A DNA stretch of 13,997 bases from JBECKR01 sp040235415 (lineage in GTDB: Bacteria > Acidobacteriota > Polarisedimenticolia > Polarisedimenticolales > Polarisedimenticolaceae): positions 1-13,997 of the forward strand of contig JBECKR010000368.1 in the NCBI GenBank assembly GCA_040235415.1, written 5' to 3'. Below the pieces are notes generated by a model that was not told the DNA's origin, ran no database searches, and was given only the letters and a program-made list of their open reading frames with translations. A program made the position numbers and the translations under genes. Each line of letters starts with the position of its first letter. Within the stretch, counting starts at the first letter, position 1. Positions 13,986-13,997 of this stretch are shown one piece after another.

Positions 13986-13997
13986 CGTTGTGTAGTG

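Overview
This is a 14 kb chromosomal window from a very GC-rich bacterium with tightly packed genes. Gaps are all under about 150 bases, codon third positions are strongly G/C, and nearly every gene has long antisense shadow ORFs. The mix includes a DUF4097 solenoid protein, a beta-helix/dockerin protein, a cohesin-type lipoprotein, an NtrC-type two-component pair, a SpoIIE-type phosphatase and a large penicillin-acylase-family enzyme. It would fit an Acidobacteriota-like or other deep-branching soil or sediment lineage with a Gram-negative envelope. This placement is inference from gene content only. No rRNA, tRNA, CRISPR array, phage gene or intact insertion sequence is visible.

Layout. 1-80: small hairpins between genes. 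81-1064 (minus): exported DUF4097 protein with an 18-residue tandem repeat. 1162-2542 (plus): likely two-gene unit, a LysE-type exporter and a metallo-beta-lactamase-fold hydrolase. 2671-5276 (plus): two-gene unit, a secreted parallel beta-helix protein ending in a dockerin, followed 8 bases later by a lipoprotein with a cohesin-like domain. 5322-8674 (plus): overlapping (ATGA) sensor kinase and sigma-54-dependent response regulator. 8675-8763: strong inverted repeat between convergent genes. 8711-9649 (minus): divergent Fpg/Nei DNA glycosylase whose C-terminal tail is encoded by that inverted repeat. 9803-10924 (plus): membrane-anchored PP2C/SpoIIE phosphatase. 11012-13936 (plus): secreted penicillin-acylase-family Ntn hydrolase, followed by a strong terminator-like hairpin at 13951-13985.

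How the genes work together. The clearest functional link is the dockerin/cohesin gene pair. The lipoprotein could anchor the secreted beta-helix protein on the cell surface by a cohesin-dockerin contact, a non-cellulosomal use of that module. The kinase and regulator form a classic NtrB/NtrC-like pair, but no convincing sigma-54 promoter is visible in the window, so their target is unknown. The other genes look like independent transcription units. Several share a TAKAAT/TATAAN-type -10 element just before the gene.
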